Shown: positions 8,433-18,411, numbered from the stretch's first letter. The stretch is 64,000 bases of DNA from Paenibacillus sp. FSL R5-0912 (GCF_000758605.1 NZ_CP009282.1:3410001-3474000), one strand, 5' to 3'. The notes: a model not told the origin generated them from the letters alone. A program made the numbers and translations.

Positions 8433-10211
8433 TTGAGTAAGCGTTCTATAAACGGGACAGATTTTACCGCAATGGTACTCGCCGGTGCGGAAAAGCTGCA
8501 GCAGCATGCGGAGCATGTCAATTCTTTAAATGTTTTTCCGGTTCCGGATGGAGACACGGGAACAAACATGAATTTGACGATGACCGCTGGCGCGAATGAA
8601 TTGAAGAAAAATAATACTGCCTCTGTAGGCCAATGTGCAGGAGTACTCTCCAAAGGACTCTTGATGGGCGCGCGGGGGAACTCCGGCGTTATTTTGTCGC
8701 AGTTATTCAGAGGTCTTGGACGTTATGCAGCCCAATATGAAGAATTGAACACGCAGCAGTTCGCTGCAGCACTGCAGACTGGCGTTGATACAGCCTACAA
8801 AGCAGTGGTTAAACCGGTTGAAGGCACGATTCTTACCGTCGCCAAGGAAGCTGCGAGACATGCAGTGTATTATGCGCGCCGTACAACGGATGTTACTGAG
8901 CTGATGACCGAGGTTTTGGCCAAAGCCAAGGAAGCGCTAGCCAATACACCTGAACTTCTGCCTGTGCTCAAGCAGGTCGGTGTTGTGGATTCCGGCGGGC
9001 AGGGTCTGGTCTACATCTATGAAGGTTTCCACCAGTATCTGACCAGCGGATCAGCCGCTGTACAGACACCTGTACAAGGACAAGCCTCAGTTCCTGCACC
9101 AATTCCTGCAGCAGTACTGACTAAACCTGAGAACGTATTGTCCTCCGTACAGTCTTCCGCCCAATCCCAGCTTTCTACGGAAGACATCGAATTTTTATAT
9201 GATATGGAATTTTTCATCAACCGCCAGCTTGGCGCATCTGTGAAATCAGATTTTGATGAGGAAGTTTTTCGGAAAGCGTTGTCAGTTAACGGTGACTCCA
9301 TCATCGTAATTTCGGATGATGAGACCATCAAGGTGCATGTGCACTCGAAGACTCCCGGCGAGGTGCTTAACCTGGCGCTGCTGCATGGTGAGATCACACA
9401 GATTCACATTCTTAATATGCGTGAGCAGCACCGCGATCTGTTGACAGCCGGAATGGATATTGCTCCAATGCCGGATGTATTCGCCGATATTCCGGAAGAG
9501 AAGGCCAGCATACAGTCGCCGGCAGTTCCTCCTGCGGATGATCTGGCGCCATACGGCTTCATCGCAGTCTCTTCGGGAGATGGAATCTCTGATATCTTCC
9601 GCAGCCTTGGCGTGGATGCCATCCTGGCCGGCGGCCAGACGATGAACCCGAGCACGGAGGATTTCGTTAATGCGATTTCTTCTATTTCAGCGAAGCATAT
9701 CTACATTTTGCCGAATAACTCCAATATAGTACTGGCTGCGCAGCAGGCCAAGGAGCTGCTGGAAGGCGAACGTGACATCACGGTTATCCCTAGCAAGAGT
9801 ATTCCCCAGGGAATCTCGGCCGCCTTTGCTTTCCAGGAAGAGGAAGCGGTAGATGCCAACACGAGCAATATGCTGGAGGCAATCGCACAGGTCAAATCGG
9901 GACAGGTTACCAATGCCGTGCGGGATACAGTCATTGAAGAGCTGGAGATCAAAGCCGGGCAGTATATCGGAATCTCGAACTCCAAGATCGTTGCTGCCGC
10001 CGATGAACTGCTTGCTGTAAGCAAGCAGCTGCTGGCTAGCATGCTGGTGAACGGTGACGAGATTGTAACGGTGCTGACAGGTGCAGATACCGAAGCAGAC
10101 GTTACAGATTCCCTCAGCACATGGCTGGAAGAAACGTATCCGCAGGTTGAAGTAGAAGTTCATGATGGAGGCCAGCCGCTGTATTACTATCTTTTCTCAG
10201 TGGAGCCATAG
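8433..10211 (+). CDS. fakA: Fatty acid kinase catalytic subunit FakA (DAK2-domain, YloV-like)
   Basis: A 592-residue protein read from TTG 8433 behind GGAAGGGG. FakA phosphorylates fatty acids held by a FakB (DegV-family) partner, feeding exogenous fatty acids into phospholipid synthesis. The N-terminal DAK2/DhaL kinase domain (about 8-205) shows FPVPDGDTGTNMNLT and MGARGNSGVILSQ, with the Asp residues that bind Mg-ATP. A Gln/Pro/Ala-rich linker at about 210-245 precedes the central domain and a DegV-like C-terminal domain. A DegV-family gene follows directly, the likely partner. The Asp23/Gls24 gene (yloU) that precedes fakA in B. subtilis is missing here. Confidence 0.93.
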   Translation: MSKRSINGTDFTAMVLAGAEKLQQHAEHVNSLNVFPVPDGDTGTNMNLTMTAGANELKKNNTASVGQCAGVLSKGLLMGARGNSGVILSQLFRGLGRYAAQYEELNTQQFAAALQTGVDTAYKAVVKPVEGTILTVAKEAARHAVYYARRTTDVTELMTEVLAKAKEALANTPELLPVLKQVGVVDSGGQGLVYIYEGFHQYLTSGSAAVQTPVQGQASVPAPIPAAVLTKPENVLSSVQSSAQSQLSTEDIEFLYDMEFFINRQLGASVKSDFDEEVFRKALSVNGDSIIVISDDETIKVHVHSKTPGEVLNLALLHGEITQIHILNMREQHRDLLTAGMDIAPMPDVFADIPEEKASIQSPAVPPADDLAPYGFIAVSSGDGISDIFRSLGVDAILAGGQTMNPSTEDFVNAISSISAKHIYILPNNSNIVLAAQQAKELLEGERDITVIPSKSIPQGISAAFAFQEEEAVDANTSNMLEAIAQVKSGQVTNAVRDTVIEELEIKAGQYIGISNSKIVAAADELLAVSKQLLASMLVNGDEIVTVLTGADTEADVTDSLSTWLEETYPQVEVEVHDGGQPLYYYLFSVEP

Positions 10212-10270
10212 ACATCTTAGACCTAAGCAAGCAGAGTGGATCAGCTAATCATAGTATGGGGAGGAAATCC

Positions 10271-11131
10271 ATGAATCGTACCGTAATCGTTACCGACAGC
10301 ACTTCCGATATCCCGCCTGCCTTGGCGGATCAGTACGGCATTGAAGTCGTTCCGCTGACACTGATGTTCGGCGAAGAGGCTTTCCGGGATAATCTGGATA
10401 TGACTCCGGAGCAGTTCTATGAGCGTCTTCCCCGCTCGCCGCAGTTGCCGACCACCTCACAGCCGTCGCCGGTCGAATATATGAACGTGTACCGCAGCAT
10501 TCAGGAACGTTATCCGGGCAGTCCGATCCTGTCCTTCCATATCTCCTCCGGACTTAGCGGAACCTATCAATCTGCTGTCCTGGCCAAATCCATGCTGGAA
10601 GAGGAAGGGGAGTCGGTCACCGTGGTTGACTCCCTGTCCGCTTCCTACGGATTCGGGTTCATGGTAGTGGAAGCCGCTAGATTGGCCGGGCAGGGTAAGG
10701 CGCCGGAGGAAATTCTGGAGCAGGTAGAGAGTCTGCGCAAGTCGCGCAAGCTGTACTTCCTGGTGGATACGCTGGAATATCTCCAGAAGGGCGGCAGAAT
10801 CGGCAAAGCGTCCGCCATCCTGGGTACGCTGCTCAATATCAAGCCGATCCTGTCGATCGATGCAGAAGGAATCATCTATGCGGTAGAGAAGGTTAGAGGC
10901 CGCAAGAAGGCAGTTGCCCGCATGATCGAGCTGTTCAAGGCGGATCTGCCGGGTGTGAACAAAATCAATGTGGCCGTGGGTCATACGGCTGAACCGGCTT
11001 CCGGCGAAGAATTCCTGAGGGAATTGTCCGGGCATTTCACCTTGGAAGAGAAGGTACTGACCAACATTGGACCTGTCGTAGGCAGCCATGTCGGCAACGG
11101 GACCTTAGCCGTATTCATCTGGCCCGCCTAG
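10271..11131 (+). CDS. DegV family fatty-acid-binding protein (FakB-type)
   Basis: A 286-residue DegV/EDD-fold protein that holds a fatty acid in a buried tunnel and presents its carboxylate to FakA. The ATG at 10271 is preferred, because GGGGAGG stands just upstream, over an in-frame ATG at 10256. Motifs: IVTDSTSDIPP at the N-terminus, TTSQPSPVEY, SFHISSGLSGTYQSA (Ser/Thr residues that bind the carboxylate) and LEYLQKGGRIGKASA. It lies between fakA and recG, in one direction, with short gaps. Confidence 0.92.
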   Translation: MNRTVIVTDSTSDIPPALADQYGIEVVPLTLMFGEEAFRDNLDMTPEQFYERLPRSPQLPTTSQPSPVEYMNVYRSIQERYPGSPILSFHISSGLSGTYQSAVLAKSMLEEEGESVTVVDSLSASYGFGFMVVEAARLAGQGKAPEEILEQVESLRKSRKLYFLVDTLEYLQKGGRIGKASAILGTLLNIKPILSIDAEGIIYAVEKVRGRKKAVARMIELFKADLPGVNKINVAVGHTAEPASGEEFLRELSGHFTLEEKVLTNIGPVVGSHVGNGTLAVFIWPA

Positions 11132-11139
11132 TATAGGGG

Positions 11140-13197
11140 ATGAACATGGTGCTGGCTTTGGAATCCATTGAAGTGAAACAAATAACTGGCGTGAGCGCTC
11201 AAAAGCAAGGTGAGCTTCACGCCTTTGGCGTCTTTACAGTGAAGGATTTGCTGGAATACTACCCGTTCCGTTATGAGGATTTCCGGCCTAAGTCTCTTAG
11301 TGAAGTTAAGCATGGGGATAAAGCAACCCTGGTAGCTAAGGTGATCGGCATTCCGGTGCTGCAGCGCTTCGGGGGCAAATCACGTATGAGCTGCAAGATG
11401 GTGGCCGAGCCGTGGATGTTCACGGCAACATGGTTCAATCAGCATTATGCACGTGAGCAGCTGACAGTGGGCCGCGAAGTAGTATTAACCGGGAAATGGG
11501 ACCAGAAACGCAATCAGATTACCGTAACCAATTATGAATTTCCGGACCGGGGAGAAGGCAAGACAGGAACCTTGCAGCCGGTGTACTCTGTAGGCGGCAA
11601 GATCACTCAGTCATGGATCCGCAAAGTCATAGGCCAGGCCCTGCAGCAGTATGGAGAGCTGATTCCGGAAATACTGCCGCACAGTATTATGCGCAAATAT
11701 GATTTCATGTCGCGTAAAAAGGCGATTGCCACTATCCATCAGCCGGAGGATACACGCGAAGGTCAGCAGGGAAGGCGCAGGATGGTCTATGAAGAGCTAT
11801 TCTTGTTCCAGCTCAAGGTACAGGCCTTCCGTGTACTAAACCGCGGCAGAATGGACGGTGTGGTCCATACAGTGGATAACGCTACAGTTCGCCAGTTTGT
11901 GCGGAGCCTGCCGTTTGAACTGACGGACGCCCAGAAGCATGTAGAGCTGGAGATTCTGCATGACATGCGCTCAGGGCATTGTATGAACCGGCTACTGCAA
12001 GGCGATGTAGGCTCCGGCAAAACCGTGCTGGCGGCAATCGCACTGTATGCCACTGTAAGGTCAGGGTTCCAGGGGGCACTGATGGTGCCGACTGAAATCC
12101 TGGCAGAGCAGCATATGCGCTCGCTTACGAGGATGTTTGAGCCGTTTGGTATAACCGTCGGTCTGCTGACCGGGAGTGTGACCGGACGCAAACGTAAGGA
12201 TCTGCTGGCTTCCCTGCAGCTGGGAATGCTGGATGTGGTCGTCGGAACCCATGCGTTAATACAGGATGATGTCTTCTTCCGCAGTCTGGGGCTTGTAGTC
12301 ACGGATGAGCAGCACCGCTTCGGGGTGAACCAGCGCAGCGTCCTGCGGCGCAAGGGCTATAATCCGGATGTGCTGACGATGACGGCAACCCCGATTCCGC
12401 GTACGCTGGCGATCACTGTTTTTGGCGACATGGATGTGTCTACACTGTCGGAACGGCCGAAGGGACGCGTACCGATTACGACCTACTGGGTGAAGCCCGA
12501 TCTGATGGAGCGGGTGCTGAATCTGATCAGCCGCGAGATAGACCAGGGCCGGCAGGCCTATCTGATTTGTCCGCTCATTGAGGAGTCGGAGAAGCTCGAT
12601 GTGCAGAATGCGATTGATCTGCATGTTCAGATGTCTCAGGCTTTCCCGGGATACAAGGTAGGGCTGCTTCACGGGCGGATGACACCTGCGGAGAAGGATG
12701 AAGTAATGCGTGCCTTCTATAGCAACGAAGTGCAGCTGCTGGTCTCTACGACGGTCGTAGAGGTGGGGGTGGACGTGCCGAATGCCACGCTGATGATCAT
12801 CATGGATGCCGACCGCTTCGGCCTGTCCCAGCTGCATCAGCTGCGCGGACGGGTTGGCAGAGGGGAGCATACTTCCTACTGCGTGCTGATGGCAGATCCC
12901 AAATCTGAGATTGGCAGAGAGCGGATGACGGCCATGACGGATACGGACGACGGCTTCGAGGTGTCCCGGCGTGATCTGGAGCTGCGGGGACCGGGGGATT
13001 TCTTCGGGACGAAGCAGAGCGGGCTGCCGGAATTCAGGTTGGCGGATATGACAGCCGATTTCGAAACGCTGGAGCTGGCGCGCGATGATGCTGCGGAGCT
13101 GCTGCGGGATGCCGCGTTCTGGACATCAGCGGATTATGCTCCGCTGCGCGGGTACCTGCAGCAGGAGCAAATTTTCCAGGGAGATTTAATTGACTGA
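11140..13197 (+). CDS. recG: ATP-dependent DNA helicase RecG
   Basis: A 685-residue superfamily 2 helicase that remodels stalled forks and Holliday junctions. Residues about 1-150 form the wedge/OB domain (ITGVSAQKQGEL, VKDLLEYYPFRYEDF). Helicase motifs follow: LLQGDVGSGKT (Walker A), DEQHRFGVNQR (DEQH box), MTATPIPRTLA (motif III), STTVVEVGVDVPNA (motif V) and QLHQLRGRVGRG (motif VI). Length is usual for the family (about 680-690). Either ATG 11140 or ATG 11146 could be the start; the difference is two residues. It lies nine bases after the degV-family gene. Confidence 0.96.
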   Translation: MNMVLALESIEVKQITGVSAQKQGELHAFGVFTVKDLLEYYPFRYEDFRPKSLSEVKHGDKATLVAKVIGIPVLQRFGGKSRMSCKMVAEPWMFTATWFNQHYAREQLTVGREVVLTGKWDQKRNQITVTNYEFPDRGEGKTGTLQPVYSVGGKITQSWIRKVIGQALQQYGELIPEILPHSIMRKYDFMSRKKAIATIHQPEDTREGQQGRRRMVYEELFLFQLKVQAFRVLNRGRMDGVVHTVDNATVRQFVRSLPFELTDAQKHVELEILHDMRSGHCMNRLLQGDVGSGKTVLAAIALYATVRSGFQGALMVPTEILAEQHMRSLTRMFEPFGITVGLLTGSVTGRKRKDLLASLQLGMLDVVVGTHALIQDDVFFRSLGLVVTDEQHRFGVNQRSVLRRKGYNPDVLTMTATPIPRTLAITVFGDMDVSTLSERPKGRVPITTYWVKPDLMERVLNLISREIDQGRQAYLICPLIEESEKLDVQNAIDLHVQMSQAFPGYKVGLLHGRMTPAEKDEVMRAFYSNEVQLLVSTTVVEVGVDVPNATLMIIMDADRFGLSQLHQLRGRVGRGEHTSYCVLMADPKSEIGRERMTAMTDTDDGFEVSRRDLELRGPGDFFGTKQSGLPEFRLADMTADFETLELARDDAAELLRDAAFWTSADYAPLRGYLQQEQIFQGDLID

Positions 13198-13263
13198 TTA
13201 GGCACATGCGGAGACCAACCCTCATATACTGTGAATGATTGGATATGACGGGAGGTGCTATGC

Positions 13264-13551
13264 TTGGGTTATCAGCAATTCGGAATCAGTCCTGCGCTGG
13301 TGGATCGCATTAAGCTGAAGATGAAGAATCCGGCGGTTAAGGAACGCATCAAGAATATGATCAACGGAATTTCCAAACAAGAGCTGCAGGACACTGCCGT
13401 TGTGCGCAGACTGGTGCGCAACGCTTCTGCAGTGATGAATGAGAAGCTGACGTCCTCGCAGGAAGAGCAAATTGTTAAATTTGTGATTGCCCAGAAGATT
13501 GATCCGGGCAACACATTTCACCTGATCCGCTTATGGGGAATGTTCCGCTGA
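13264..13551 (+). CDS. Stage VI sporulation protein F-like protein
   Basis: A 95-residue small protein. I chose TTG 13264, eight bases behind GGGAGG, giving MGYQQFGISPALVDRIKL; the in-frame GTG at 13255 overlaps the ribosome site. The sequence is mostly helical and charged, with KNPAVKERIKNMINGISKQEL and VRRLVRNASAVM. It resembles the SpoVIF family, which acts in late coat assembly in Bacillus. The assignment is by recall of the family pattern and position after recG, not by alignment. It is the last gene before a strong terminator. Confidence 0.7.
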   Translation: MGYQQFGISPALVDRIKLKMKNPAVKERIKNMINGISKQELQDTAVVRRLVRNASAVMNEKLTSSQEEQIVKFVIAQKIDPGNTFHLIRLWGMFR

Positions 13552-13579
13552 CAGGGCGGAGCCTGCCCTTGCCTGATCT

Positions 13580-13625
13580 AACCAAAAAGCGTTCCCGCAA
13601 CTAAATGCGGGAACGCTTTTTGGTT
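13580..13625. terminator. Strong bidirectional terminator
   Basis: AACCAAAAAGCGTTCCCGCA pairs perfectly with its complement ending GCGGGAACGCTTTTTGGTT. It separates the recG/spoVIF-like transcript from the convergent yitT-like gene. Confidence 0.92.
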
Positions 13626-13662
13626 GATCAGGGGCTGGAAGCTGTCCGGTGAATACCCTTGG

Positions 13663-14535
13663 TCATCCTGGCGGGTGATTACGGAAGAGCGCAGAAATCC
13701 GGCTGTTCCGGGCCGCGTTAATGACAATCTTACTATCCTGGTCGCATCCGTGGACGATGGAAGCCAGCTTCTCCTCCTCCAGCCTGCTAGCCAGGCAGAA
13801 GACGGTGCCCGGCTGTCCCTCAGGACCGGTGGACCTGACGAGTTTTACTTCGCGGTCAAGAGACTGCTGGAGCCTGCGGCGGATCTCTTCACAGTTTCTG
13901 CTCGTAATCCAGACAGCCTGGGAGAGGGATAAGTCTCTTAACGAGAAGCGCAGGGCTTCAAAGGCCAGGAGGTAAGCAATGATGCTGTACATCGCCTGAT
14001 CCCACCCAAACAATGAACCGCCAAAAAGCAGAATGGCACAGTTGAACAGCATAATCACCATTTCAGCAGATTTGGGCGGACCGCCATTCAGCAGCCGGAC
14101 TCCCTGCTTCTCGCTTCCGCTGGTAATGCCTCCGAAGCGGACAGAGATGCCAAGTCCAAAGCCCAGGCACAGTCCGCCGGCTATCGCAGCAGGCAACGGT
14201 TCGCTGGTGGCGGCAGGGAAGTGGTGGAGGGCCAGCGAGCCCGCCGTCAGACAGATTAATCCAAGCATTGTATACAGGGCAAACCGGAGATTAATCTGCC
14301 TGCGCGACATTAGAATGAACGGAAGGTTGAGCAGGAACAGAAATAAGCCAAGACGCATTTCGGTCAGATGAGACAGCAGGGCAGACAATCCGGCGATGCC
14401 GCCCGGCAGCAGCTTGTGCGGCATCAGGAACAGTTCCAGTCCTACAGCAGCGAGCAAGCCCCCGCCTATAACCGAGAGCAGGCGAAGTATTCTGGAAGGG
14501 CGCAGGGGGGCAGCCCCTCTATATCTGATTTTCAA
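13663..14535 (-). CDS. YitT family membrane protein (DUF161/DUF2179)
   Basis: A 290-residue membrane protein starting with TTG behind AAAGGAGG. About five to six hydrophobic helices fill residues 15-190, including LLSVIGGGLLAAVGLELFL with the family pattern PHKLLPGGIAGLS, and FGGITSGSEKQG. The C-terminal ~85 residues form the soluble DUF2179 domain (VWITSRNCEEIRRRLQ). Members such as YitT, YpjC and YqfU are common in Bacillales; their substrate is unknown. It stands alone, convergent with the upstream block. Confidence 0.85.
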   Translation of the reverse strand: MKIRYRGAAPLRPSRILRLLSVIGGGLLAAVGLELFLMPHKLLPGGIAGLSALLSHLTEMRLGLFLFLLNLPFILMSRRQINLRFALYTMLGLICLTAGSLALHHFPAATSEPLPAAIAGGLCLGFGLGISVRFGGITSGSEKQGVRLLNGGPPKSAEMVIMLFNCAILLFGGSLFGWDQAMYSIIAYLLAFEALRFSLRDLSLSQAVWITSRNCEEIRRRLQQSLDREVKLVRSTGPEGQPGTVFCLASRLEEEKLASIVHGCDQDSKIVINAARNSRISALFRNHPPG

Positions 14536-14605
14536 TGGATTTCCTCCTTTCAGCAGGAAACCTGAATGATAATGCGTTGTGCACTCAAAGGATTTAGGAA
14601 AGCCT

Positions 14606-14965
14606 TTACCTTATAAAGTGTGATGTGCATTTCAGCGGATACAGCAGCAGCCGCTTCAGAATGATGTAAATGATGGGGAAAAACGACACACAGAGCAGAG
14701 GCAGGGACGCTTCCGGATGAAGCGCCAGCAGGTTCTCAGGATGGGCCAGCCGCGCGGAAGGAATGTAATGGAACGTTGTGTTGTGCACACGGACCGGCTG
14801 AGCCATTTTATGCTCATAACGCTCCAGTCTGGCATGCTGCACTTCGGAAGCCTCCTGTACGTTCAGCAGTTGGGAAGAAGCAGCCAGAAATGTCAGGAGA
14901 AGCACCGGTATGAAGGCCGCCTTCAGCAGCTTAGAAATGGACAAGCGCGCTAGATATGTCATCAA
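14606..14965 (-). CDS. Small membrane protein of unknown function
   Basis: About 118-119 residues; start is either TTG 14965 or the adjacent ATG 14962, both behind GGAGGTG. Two hydrophobic stretches are visible, one near the N-terminus (AAFIPVLLLTFLAASSQLL) and one near the C-terminus (LPLLCVSFFPIIYIIL), with a charged, His-rich middle (ERYEHKMAQPVRVHNTTFHY) predicted to be outside. I do not recognise a family. The good ribosome site and membrane topology argue for a real gene. Confidence 0.6.
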   Translation of the reverse strand: MMTYLARLSISKLLKAAFIPVLLLTFLAASSQLLNVQEASEVQHARLERYEHKMAQPVRVHNTTFHYIPSARLAHPENLLALHPEASLPLLCVSFFPIIYIILKRLLLYPLKCTSHFIR

Positions 14966-15147
14966 GAGAACACCTCCTTACTGTATATTGTAGTTAAAGC
15001 ATAACATATGATTCTGGGCAGGACCAAATTTCCGGCACTTTTTTTGGGGGGGGAATTTCATGAAAATACGAAACCAGAGCCGGTACACCGCGTATTCTCT
15101 AGTAAAATGAACATTTTATAATTATTTTTACCAAAGGAGCGTTTAAT

Positions 15148-15561
15148 TTGCATATAGAGGGCATTTTTAACGGATTTCTCAATTCGGCTTTAGCCAGTTC
15201 CTCCCGCGGCTTCTTCTCCGAAGGGCCATATTTATTACAGCTGGTGCTGCTGCTGATCGCAGTTTTTGTTGCTTACACTATTACCAGAGCCCTGAAGATC
15301 TGGATGACCAACAATGCCAGCCCGCTCGAGTCGAGGGTGGCGACAGCAGTTACTAAACGCGCGGAGGTGTGGGGCGGCAGAGGGCATGCGGGTACTCACA
15401 CCAGCTACTATGTAACCTTTGAATTCCAGGACGGGAACCGGAGGGAGCTGGAAGTGAAGGCCAAAGCGTATGGTCTGATCGTTGAGGGAGACAGGGGGGA
15501 GCTGACCAGCAAGGGGACCCGGTTCAAAGGATTCGCCCGTTCGAGCAGGCGCAACCTTTGA
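15148..15561 (+). CDS. DUF2500 domain membrane protein
   Basis: A 137-residue protein read from TTG 15148 behind AAAGGAGCG. One membrane helix (YLLQLVLLLIAVFVAYTI, about 26-46) is followed by a soluble beta-rich domain with HTSYYVTFEFQDGNRRELEVKAK rewritten in pieces: the SYYVTFEF strand and the GLIVEGDRGELTSKGTRF loop are characteristic of DUF2500. Function is unknown. The domain is likely on the outer or inner membrane face. It stands just before the P-type ATPase gene, in the same direction, but separated by about 100 bases. Confidence 0.8.
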   Translation: MHIEGIFNGFLNSALASSSRGFFSEGPYLLQLVLLLIAVFVAYTITRALKIWMTNNASPLESRVATAVTKRAEVWGGRGHAGTHTSYYVTFEFQDGNRRELEVKAKAYGLIVEGDRGELTSKGTRFKGFARSSRRNL

Positions 15562-15660
15562 TAAATATACATATGTTTTTAGAATTCTCCTGCTATTTTT
15601 GGGTAAAACTCCATATAAGGGTTTGATTGAACTAAATAAATTATAGAAGGAGCGGATGAT

Positions 15661-18411
15661 TTGAACTCAGATTCTACTAAAAGCAAAAGTAAAGAAGGTG
15701 TACTGTTCCATACTCTGGATACGGCTGAGGTGCTAAAGCAGCTGGAGAGCAGGGAAGCAGGGCTGACTGCAGAAGAAGCGGCACGGCAACTGGAACATTA
15801 CGGCAAGAACATGCTGCAGGAAGCCAAGTCTAAATCGCTGCTGGCCAAATTCATTGAGCAATTCAAGAATGTAATGATTTTCATCCTGCTGGCGGCTGCC
15901 GTACTCTCGGGAATCCTTGGAGAGTGGACGGATACCGTTATCATTTTGCTGGTGGTGATCCTGAATGCGGTGCTGGGCGTCATCCAGGAGAACAAAGCGG
16001 AGCAGGCGCTGGAGGCTCTCAAAAGCATGTCCTCTCCGCAGGCGAGAGTCCGCCGGGGCGGACAGGTCACAGAGATCAAAAGCGAGGAGCTGGTGCCTGG
16101 CGATATTGTGCTGCTGGAAGCCGGCAACGTGGTGCCCGCTGATCTACGTCTGCTCGAAGCGGCGTCACTGAAGACCGAGGAGGCGGCGCTGACCGGTGAA
16201 TCACTGCCCTCGGATAAGCAATCGGGAGTGCTGGAAGGCAACGATCTTGTGATCGGTGACCGGACGAATATGGCTTATATGAGCAGCAGCGTAACCTATG
16301 GACGGGGTGTGGGTGTGGTAACGGCTACGGGGATGCATACCGAAGTGGGCCGGATCGCCGGATACATCTCCGAGGCGGAGAATGAAGTTACCCCATTGCA
16401 GAAAAAGCTGGATGAGCTTGGAAAATATTTCACCTTCATTATCCTGGGTGTCTGTGTCGTTATCTTCGTGGTCGGCTGGTTGGAGGGCAGAGAGCTGCTT
16501 GATATGCTGCTGACCTCCATCTCACTTGCAGTAGCGGCGATTCCGGAAGGTCTTCCGGCCATCGTAACCATCATTCTGGCGCTAGGCGTGCAGCGGATGG
16601 CTAAGCGTAAGGCAATTATCCGCAAACTGCCTGCTGTGGAGACACTGGGCAGTACGGAGATTATCTGCTCTGACAAGACGGGCACATTAACACTTAACAA
16701 GATGACCGTTGAAAAGCTGTATGTTGGCGGAGAGACGGTCGAGGCCGATTCGAAGCTTAACGATACGCCGGGCGGTGATTTGCTACTGCAAGCGATGACC
16801 CTGTGCAATGATTCCAGCATAGACGAAGGCAAAAGTGCTGCAGATAAAGCTTCGGATGGGGCCCGGGCAGAGGTGAAGCCTGGTTTAGCAGGCGGGACAA
16901 GGAGCGGTAAAGCCATTATCGGCGACCCTACCGAAACGGCGCTGGTTGACTTCGCACTCAGCATCGGGACAGACAAACGGGAGCTGGAGCAGCGTTATCC
17001 GCGGGTGAATGAGCTGCCTTTTGATTCGGACCGAAAGCTGATGACGACGATTCATAAGCTGGATAACGGTGAGTTTCGGGTGCTAACCAAGGGAGCGCCG
17101 GATGTACTGGTGTCCAAATGCAGCCATATTCAAGAGAACGGCACCGTGGTGCCCTTGACGGAGGCGCATATCAGCAGGATCACAGCCAGCAACAAAAGTC
17201 TGGCAGACGAAGCGCTGCGGGTGTTGGCGTTTGCTTACCGCGACCATGCAGAGCAGCCCTCCGATCCTTCGCCGGAGGGGACGGAGAAGGATCTGGTGTT
17301 CATCGGCCTGACCGGGATGATCGATCCGCCGCGCGAGGAGGTCCGGGATGCGGTTGCCGTGTGCAGACGGGCGGGCATCCGTCCGGTGATGATCACCGGG
17401 GACCACCGGGACACGGCTGCCGCCATTGCTAAGCGGCTTGGAATCATCGACGATGACAAGGCAGTGCTGACCGGCCGCGAGCTGGATCAGATCAGCGAGG
17501 CGGATTTTGCCACAAGAGTGGCCGATTATTCCGTGTACGCCCGTGTATCACCTGAGCATAAGGTGCGGATCGTCAAGGCCTGGAGACAAATGGGCAAAAT
17601 CGTTGCTATGACAGGTGACGGAGTTAATGATGCGCCTGCGCTGAAATCAGCGGATATCGGTGTTGGTATGGGCATCACAGGAACAGATGTGGCCAAAGGC
17701 GTATCCGACATGGTACTGGCCGATGATAATTTCACTACGATTGTCGTTGCTGTCGAAGAAGGCCGCAAGGTATACAGCAACATCCGCAAAGCGATCCAGT
17801 TCCTGCTGTCGGCCAATTTGGGGGAAGTGGTGACCCTGTTCATTGCGACACTGATCGGCTGGCGGATTCTTGAACCGATTCATATCCTGTGGATTAATCT
17901 GGTCACAGATACCCTGCCGGCGCTCGCGCTCGGACTGGAAAAAGCGGATAATGATGTGATGTCGAAGAAGCCGCGTAAATCGAGCAGCAGTATTTTTGCC
18001 GGAGGCGTGGGGATTGGAATCATCTATCAAGGGCTGCTTGAGGCGGCACTGACCCTGCTGGTGTATTACTGGGCACATACCCATTACGACGAAGGTGTTG
18101 CAGTCACGATGGCCTTTGCGACGTTGGGACTGCTGCAGCTTACCCATGCTTTCAATGTCAGATCCAATACCAAGTCATTGTTCCAGATCGGCTTGTTCAG
18201 CAACCGCTACATGCTGGGGGCTTCGGTCATCTCGGGACTTCTGCTGGTGCTGGTTATTATCATTCCCGGGCTGAATGAATGGTTCGGAGTGGAGCATCTG
18301 AGCGGTCTGCAGTGGGGAATTGTCTGCGGGGCTGCAGTGGCGATAGTGGTGATTGTGGAGCTGGTGAAGCTGATTCTCCGCTTAAGCGGGCGCAGTAAGA
18401 ACTGGGAATAG
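15661..18411 (+). CDS. Calcium-transporting P-type ATPase (PMR1/PacL/YloB type)
   Basis: A 916-residue type II P-ATPase, starting at TTG 15661 behind GAAGGAGCGG. It couples ATP hydrolysis to cation export, most likely Ca2+. The N-terminal cation-ATPase domain (FHTLDTAEVLKQLESREAGL) is followed by helices, the actuator motif LTGESLP, the ion-site motif IPEGLPAIVTI in M4, the phosphorylation site CSDKTGTLTLNKM, and the hinge TGDGVNDAPALK. The C-terminal half carries six helices, including WINLVTDTLPALALG, as in SERCA-like pumps. The nucleotide domain contains a Gly/Ala/Lys-rich insertion at about 390-415. B. subtilis YloB is the nearest known relative by order and sequence type. Confidence 0.92.
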   Translation: MNSDSTKSKSKEGVLFHTLDTAEVLKQLESREAGLTAEEAARQLEHYGKNMLQEAKSKSLLAKFIEQFKNVMIFILLAAAVLSGILGEWTDTVIILLVVILNAVLGVIQENKAEQALEALKSMSSPQARVRRGGQVTEIKSEELVPGDIVLLEAGNVVPADLRLLEAASLKTEEAALTGESLPSDKQSGVLEGNDLVIGDRTNMAYMSSSVTYGRGVGVVTATGMHTEVGRIAGYISEAENEVTPLQKKLDELGKYFTFIILGVCVVIFVVGWLEGRELLDMLLTSISLAVAAIPEGLPAIVTIILALGVQRMAKRKAIIRKLPAVETLGSTEIICSDKTGTLTLNKMTVEKLYVGGETVEADSKLNDTPGGDLLLQAMTLCNDSSIDEGKSAADKASDGARAEVKPGLAGGTRSGKAIIGDPTETALVDFALSIGTDKRELEQRYPRVNELPFDSDRKLMTTIHKLDNGEFRVLTKGAPDVLVSKCSHIQENGTVVPLTEAHISRITASNKSLADEALRVLAFAYRDHAEQPSDPSPEGTEKDLVFIGLTGMIDPPREEVRDAVAVCRRAGIRPVMITGDHRDTAAAIAKRLGIIDDDKAVLTGRELDQISEADFATRVADYSVYARVSPEHKVRIVKAWRQMGKIVAMTGDGVNDAPALKSADIGVGMGITGTDVAKGVSDMVLADDNFTTIVVAVEEGRKVYSNIRKAIQFLLSANLGEVVTLFIATLIGWRILEPIHILWINLVTDTLPALALGLEKADNDVMSKKPRKSSSSIFAGGVGIGIIYQGLLEAALTLLVYYWAHTHYDEGVAVTMAFATLGLLQLTHAFNVRSNTKSLFQIGLFSNRYMLGASVISGLLLVLVIIIPGLNEWFGVEHLSGLQWGIVCGAAVAIVVIVELVKLILRLSGRSKNWE

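Noticed and set aside
13624..14565. Plus-strand frames opposite the YitT-type gene
   Set aside because: They are antisense shadows of a clear membrane protein gene and lack ribosome sites and recognisable domains.
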